Of a stretch of 64,000 bases of DNA, positions 60,073 through 64,000 are shown one piece after another. This DNA comes from CAYPTB01 sp964413535 (GTDB lineage Bacteria; Planctomycetota; UBA1135; GCA-002686595): positions 62,001 through 126,000 of the forward strand of contig CAYPTB010000009.1 of the NCBI GenBank assembly GCA_964413535.1, given 5' to 3'. Within the stretch, counting starts at the first letter, position 1. Each line of letters begins with the position of its first letter. The translations under genes and the position numbers were made by a program. The notes under the pieces are model-generated. The model saw only the letters and a program-made list of their open reading frames with translations, did no database searches and was not told the origin of the DNA.

Positions 60073-62606
60073 CCTTCGACCGCCTCTTGCAACACGTGGC
60101 CCGCGCGCCGGTCCTGCTGGTTGCAAGCGACTACGACGGCACCCTCGCGGCGCTCGTCGACGATCCCGCCCTGGCCGGTCCGCACCGCGAGTCGATCGTG
60201 GCGCTGGAGCGACTGGCGGCGCTGCCGCGCACCTCCGTCGCCGTCGTCTCCGGCCGATCGCTCGCCGACCTCGCGCGACTCTCCGGCCTGTCGTCGACGG
60301 TGCACATGGTGGGCAGCCACGGCAGGGAGTTCGACTCGAGCTTCGCGAGCAGCATCGCGCCCGAGCTGCTCGCGTTGCGCGACGAGCTCGAGCGACAGGT
60401 CGCGGCGATCGTCGCCGGCGCGCCCGGCACGCTGCTCGAGCGGAAGCCCGCGAGCGTCGCCTTCCACTACCGCAACGCCGCGCCGGCGGTTGCCGAGCGC
60501 GCGCTGGCCGAGGTCCGAGCCGCCCCCGCCGCTCATCCCGAAGTGCACGTGAAGCACGGCAAGCAGGTGGTCGAGTTGGCCCTCGTGGCGACCGACAAGG
60601 GCGTGGCGCTCGAACGCTTGCGCGCGCAAGTGGGCGCGACGGCGACCCTCTTCATCGGCGACGACATCACCGACGAGGACGCCTTCGCCACGTTGCGCGG
60701 ACCCGACTTGGCGGTGAAGGTCGGCCCGGGCGATTCCATCGCGCCGCACCGCGTGGAGAGCCCCGAGCAGGTCGCCTTCCTGCTCGCTCGCCTGTGCGAG
60801 CTGCGAACGGACTGGATCTGCGGCGGCGACGCGGTCGAGATCGAGCACCACTCGCTCCTGTCCGATCAGCGTACGCTCGCGCTCGTCACACCCGCCGCGC
60901 GCGTCACCTGGCTGTGCCTGCCGCGGGTGGACTCGACGCCCATCTTCGCCGAACTCCTCGGCGGTCCGGCGGCCGGCTACTTCGCCGTCGGTCCCGCCGA
61001 AGACATCGCCCCCATCGGGCAGCGCTACTCGCGGGACTCGCTCGTGCTCGAGACCTCCTGGCCGAGTCTGACGGTCGTCGACCTGCTCGATTGCAGCGGC
61101 GGGCGCTTCGCGCGCAGTCCCGGCCGTGCCGACCTCGTGCGCATCGTCCGCGGTCGCGGCCGCGTCCGCGTGGAGTTCGCGCCCATGCTCGACTACGGCC
61201 GAATGCCGGTCGACCTCGCGGCCGAGCCCGACGGTCTGCGCATCCTGGGCGGGCCCGATCCATTGGTCCTGCGCGCCCCCGGGCTCGACTGGAGGATCGC
61301 GCGCGAGGCCAGGCAGACCGTCGCGCGCGCCGAGACCGACCTCGGAGCGGAGGGCGAGCTCGTGCTCGAGTTGCGTTACGGCACCGCCGACCTCGGACCG
61401 GGGCGCCGACCGGCGTCCGAGCGCGAATCGGACACGCGCGCATACTGGCGGCACTGGGCGCGCCGCCTGCGAGTCCCGCCGATCGCGAGCGACGCCGTGC
61501 GCCGGAGTGCGCTCGTGCTGAAGGCCCTCTGCCACGGCCCGACGGGGGCCATCCTGGCCGCGGGCACGACGAGCCTGCCCGAGCACGTGGGCGGCGTGCG
61601 CAACTGGGACTACCGCTTTTGCTGGCCGCGCGACGCCTCCCTCGCCGCCGCCGCGCTCGTGCGGCTGGAGAGCACCGACGAAGCGATGGCGTTCCTCGAC
61701 TGGCTGCTCGGCGTGTGCGCGACGTTGCCCTCGTCGTCGCGTCTGAGACCTCTGTACACGGTCGACCGCGGGATGGTCCACGACGAGGCCGAGATCGGCG
61801 AGCTCTCGGGCTACCGCGGCAGTCGCCCCGTGCGCGTCGGCAACACCGCGGTGCACCAGGTGCAGCTCGACGTCTTCGGGCCGATCGTCGAGCTCGTCCA
61901 CCGCCTGTTCGAGTTCGATGCCCCGCTGTCGAGCGAGCACTGGAAGATGGTCGAGGGCATGGCCGCCGCCGTCGTCGAGCGCTGGCGCGAGCCCGACCAC
62001 GGCATCTGGGAGGAGCGCCTGGTGCCGCGTCACCACGTCTACTCGAAGATCATGGGCTGGCTCACGCTCGATCGCGCCGCGCGGCTCGCACGCGCTCTGC
62101 GCGGACGAGCTCGCGAAGACTGGGAAGCGGTGCGCGATACGATTCGCGAGGACGTGCTCACGCACGGCTACGACGAGAAGCGGGGCTGCTTCACCGGCGC
62201 CTACGGTGGGGACTACGTCGACGCATCCGCGCTGCACGTCGGATTGTCGGGCCTGCTCGCGCCGGACGACCCGCGCTTCACGCGCACGGTCGAAGCCGTC
62301 GAGACCGAGCTGCGCGACGGTCCCACCGTCTACCGCTACCTCGTCGACGACGGTCTCCCCGGGCACGAGGGCGGGTTCCACCTGTGCGCAGGTTGGCTCG
62401 TGGAGGCCTATCGGCTCGTCGGCCGGCGCGACGACGCCTTTGCGCTCTTCGAGGCTTGGACCGAGCTCGCCGGTCCGACGGGCCTCTTGTCCGAGCAGTA
62501 CGACGCCGAGACCGGGCTGGCCCTCGGCAACCACCCCCAGGCCTACTCGCACACGGCGCTGATCGAGAACGCCTGCAGCTTGGCGGAGAGCGAAGCGTCG
62601 CCGTGA
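60063..62606 (+). CDS. otsB: Trehalose-6-phosphatase fused to a GH15 (glucoamylase/trehalase-like) domain
   Basis: 847 residues from GTG 60063. HAD phosphatase part (about 10-235): nucleophile Asp23 and Asp25 in SDYDGTL, GDDITDEDAF, and KHGKQVVELAL. From about 250 to 847 there is a GH15 protein: the N-terminal beta domain, then an (alpha/alpha)6 barrel with RNWDYRFCWPRDAS and GGFHLCAGWLVEAY. In GH15 trehalases and glucoamylases these hold the catalytic Glu residues. One polypeptide could therefore remove the phosphate and cut trehalose to glucose. Fusion of OtsB and GH15 domains is known in some lineages; the GH15 substrate here (trehalose or oligosaccharide) is not proven. Confidence 0.94.
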   Translation: MHVAFDRLLQHVARAPVLLVASDYDGTLAALVDDPALAGPHRESIVALERLAALPRTSVAVVSGRSLADLARLSGLSSTVHMVGSHGREFDSSFASSIAPELLALRDELERQVAAIVAGAPGTLLERKPASVAFHYRNAAPAVAERALAEVRAAPAAHPEVHVKHGKQVVELALVATDKGVALERLRAQVGATATLFIGDDITDEDAFATLRGPDLAVKVGPGDSIAPHRVESPEQVAFLLARLCELRTDWICGGDAVEIEHHSLLSDQRTLALVTPAARVTWLCLPRVDSTPIFAELLGGPAAGYFAVGPAEDIAPIGQRYSRDSLVLETSWPSLTVVDLLDCSGGRFARSPGRADLVRIVRGRGRVRVEFAPMLDYGRMPVDLAAEPDGLRILGGPDPLVLRAPGLDWRIAREARQTVARAETDLGAEGELVLELRYGTADLGPGRRPASERESDTRAYWRHWARRLRVPPIASDAVRRSALVLKALCHGPTGAILAAGTTSLPEHVGGVRNWDYRFCWPRDASLAAAALVRLESTDEAMAFLDWLLGVCATLPSSSRLRPLYTVDRGMVHDEAEIGELSGYRGSRPVRVGNTAVHQVQLDVFGPIVELVHRLFEFDAPLSSEHWKMVEGMAAAVVERWREPDHGIWEERLVPRHHVYSKIMGWLTLDRAARLARALRGRAREDWEAVRDTIREDVLTHGYDEKRGCFTGAYGGDYVDASALHVGLSGLLAPDDPRFTRTVEAVETELRDGPTVYRYLVDDGLPGHEGGFHLCAGWLVEAYRLVGRRDDAFALFEAWTELAGPTGLLSEQYDAETGLALGNHPQAYSHTALIENACSLAESEASP

Positions 62607-62717
62607 GCCGCGGCGTCCCCCGTCGCGGCGACCGGCACGGCGCGCTCGAGCGGGGACCCGGCGCAGCGGCCGGGTGCGGATAGCGCCTCCGCCCGGACCG
62701 AAGCCCGCCCAGCGCGC

Positions 62718-62723
62718 TACCAT
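62718..62723 (+). promoter_or_regulatory. Candidate -10 element TACCAT for the sigma/kinase pair
   Basis: GCTACCAT lies 71 bases before the ATG of the sigma factor gene at 62795. No -35 box recognised. One of the CTACnnT boxes. Confidence 0.3.
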
Positions 62724-62794
62724 TGCCTGCGGGGCGCGCGCATTCCGGGGCACTCCGGCCGGATCTTCCTGCCCCGAGGAGTCCCACGAACGGG

Positions 62795-63394
62795 ATGGCC
62801 GACGACACGTCCGAACCCGATCCGCACCTGATCACCCAGGTCCTCGACCGGGTCAAACGCCACGAGCCCCAAGCCGCCGGAGAGCTGCTCCCGCTGGTCT
62901 ACAAGGAACTGCGGAGCCTGGCGCATGCGCGTCTCGCGCGCTTGGAACCGGGACAGACGCTGCAAGCCACCGCGCTGGTGCACGAGGCCTGGATTCGCAT
63001 CCTCGGCCACGGCGACCCGGGCTGGGAGTGCCGGGCGCACTTCTTCGGCGCCGCGGCCCAGGCGATGCGCAACATCCTGGTCGAGCAGAGTCGGCGCAAG
63101 GCGAGCCTCAAGCACGGCGGCGATCGGCGCCGCGTCGACGAGCTCGCCCTCGCCGACGTCGGCGTCACCGCGCCGGTCGAGAACCTGTTGATGCTGGACG
63201 AAGCACTGCGGCGCCTGGAGGAACGCGACCCGTTGAAGACGCGCTTGGTGGAGCTGCGCTTCTTCACCGGACTCTCGATGCCCGAGGTCGCCCAGGTGTT
63301 GGGTCTTCCCTTGACGCGCGTCGAGCGCGAGTGGCGCTTCACGCGCTCGTGGCTCCAGAGGCAGATGCAAGGTCCGTCGAATGGACCCGAATAG
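62795..63394 (+). CDS. ECF-like RNA polymerase sigma factor (TIGR02999/ECF_SF type)
   Basis: 199 residues from the ATG at 62795. The family pattern is strong: ELLPLVYKELRSLAHARLAR, ATALVHEAWIRI, RAHFFGAAAQAMRNILVEQSRR, and RFFTGLSMPEVAQVLGLPLTRVEREWRFTR for region 4. Family knowledge: this subgroup occurs in Planctomycetes and Acidobacteria next to protein kinases with TPR or WD40 domains. The downstream kinase gene overlaps it by 14 bases, the normal arrangement. Upstream is a GAGGAG some 13 bases away, rather far to be the ribosome site. Confidence 0.93.
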   Translation: MADDTSEPDPHLITQVLDRVKRHEPQAAGELLPLVYKELRSLAHARLARLEPGQTLQATALVHEAWIRILGHGDPGWECRAHFFGAAAQAMRNILVEQSRRKASLKHGGDRRRVDELALADVGVTAPVENLLMLDEALRRLEERDPLKTRLVELRFFTGLSMPEVAQVLGLPLTRVEREWRFTRSWLQRQMQGPSNGPE

Positions 63395-64000
63395 AGCGAG
63401 GTCCCTGCGGGATCGCGAGCGCAGGCTCGAGGAGCTCTTCCAGCTCGCCGCGGACTTGCCGCAGAGCGAGCGCGCGGCGTTCTACGCGCGCCACTGTGGC
63501 GACGACATCGCCCTCGAGAGGGAGCTCGACGAGCTCCTGCGCCAGGACGACGAAGGCACCAAGGACTTCTTGCAGAGTCCGGTGATCGGCGCGCGCGAAA
63601 AGACGGGAACGAACGGTCACGCTCCCGGGGAGGCCCTCCCCGAACCCGGCTCGAGCTTCATGCCGGAACGCATCGGCCGCTATCTGATCCTCGAGCGCAT
63701 CGGCGAGGGAGGCATGGGCTCCGTCTACCTGGCCGAACAGGAGCATCCCGTTCGGCGGCGCGTCGCCCTGAAGATCGTGAAGCCGGGGATGGACACCGAG
63801 CGCGTGATCCAACGCTTCGAGCTGGAGCGTCAAGCCCTGGCCATGATGGATCACCCGTGCATCGCCCGCATCTTCGACGGCGGCGCCACGGCCGGCGGCA
63901 GACCGTACTTCGTCATGGAGTACGCGCCGGGGCTCCCGATCAGCCGCTTCTGCGACCGGGAGAACCTCGGTGTGAAGGAGCGTTTGCAGCTCTTCTGCCT
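63381..64000 (+). CDS. Ser/Thr protein kinase, 5' part (continues beyond the window)
   Basis: 206 residues seen. N-terminal helical segment of about 85 residues with AADLPQSERAAFYARHC and DDEGTKDFLQSP, the typical leader of ECF-sigma-linked kinases. The kinase domain then begins (GEGGMGSVYLAEQ, VALKIVKPGMD, YFVMEYAPG). The catalytic loop lies outside. The ATG is inside the sigma gene's last codons. Probably a partner of that sigma factor. C-terminal TPR or WD40 repeats are expected from family knowledge but are not seen here. Confidence 0.93.
   Translation, partial: MDPNRARSLRDRERRLEELFQLAADLPQSERAAFYARHCGDDIALERELDELLRQDDEGTKDFLQSPVIGAREKTGTNGHAPGEALPEPGSSFMPERIGRYLILERIGEGGMGSVYLAEQEHPVRRRVALKIVKPGMDTERVIQRFELERQALAMMDHPCIARIFDGGATAGGRPYFVMEYAPGLPISRFCDRENLGVKERLQLFC

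Noticed and set aside
1..64000. tRNA, rRNA, CRISPR array, prophage, integrase or transposase gene
   Set aside because: None recognised by eye on either strand. Small RNAs and divergent tRNAs could be missed without a covariance search such as tRNAscan-SE or Infernal.

Overview
This is a very GC-rich (about 70 percent), gene-dense bacterial chromosome segment with no rRNA, tRNA, CRISPR array, transposase or phage genes that I could recognise. The gene content points to a member of the Planctomycetota or a close relative: an ECF sigma / anti-sigma / CHAT-protease-like triad, an ECF sigma factor next to a Ser/Thr kinase, large secreted proteins carrying CxxCH haem motifs with beta-propeller, PKD or FG-GAP repeats, a HExxHxxGxxH secreted metalloprotease, and many lipoproteins. 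This placement is an inference from gene content.

Layout. 1-12.1 kb (minus): two very large AsmA-like envelope proteins flank a lipoprotein, a PAS hybrid histidine kinase and a MauE-like/thioredoxin-like membrane protein. 12.1-17.5 kb (minus): a 1518-residue haem-motif, propeller and PKD lipoprotein, then a predicted outer-membrane lipoprotein. 17.8-21.8 kb (plus): a lipoprotein joining MORN/YwqK-like repeats to a redoxin, then a transmembrane Ser/Thr kinase with a large outer domain. 21.9-24.6 kb: an MgtC-like protein, a truncated cytochrome remnant, a fatty-acid desaturase and a tiny Pro/Lys-rich protein. 24.9-29.5 kb: a sigma-54 activator without a receiver domain, convergent with a secreted 1161-residue di-CxxCH protein. 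29.7-35.5 kb: the sigma/anti-sigma/CHAT triad against an FG-GAP secreted protein. 35.9-44.2 kb (plus): methyltransferase, RtcB RNA ligase, a type III polyketide synthase / YceI / FAD-reductase operon, a NYN protein of lower GC, a cytochrome c lipoprotein, a stand-alone PolX-type HhH protein and an enoyl-CoA hydratase. 44.2-49.1 kb (minus): a secreted beta-helix protein and the metalloprotease. 49.5-57.7 kb (minus): one long tightly packed operon. 58.2-64 kb (plus): hemerythrin-like protein, OtsA, an OtsB-GH15 fusion, ECF sigma factor and a Ser/Thr kinase cut by the window edge.

The most unusual content is of two kinds. First, the 49.5-57.7 kb operon links a ferric-reductase/Rieske fusion, a C-H-C-C motif membrane protein, small membrane proteins, a likely ornithine-lipid acyltransferase pair, a DinB protein, a TANGO2-like NRDE protein and a single polypeptide made of an alpha/beta hydrolase, a DedA/VTT membrane domain and an ATP-grasp ligase. 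Second, an 87-bp palindromic element occurs twice in opposite orientation. Each copy sits at GTAC inside what looks like a pre-existing palindrome, and one copy lies exactly between the stop codons of two convergent genes.

Neighbouring genes are often translationally coupled: seven junctions overlap by exactly four bases as ATGA or GTGA. GTG and TTG starts are common.
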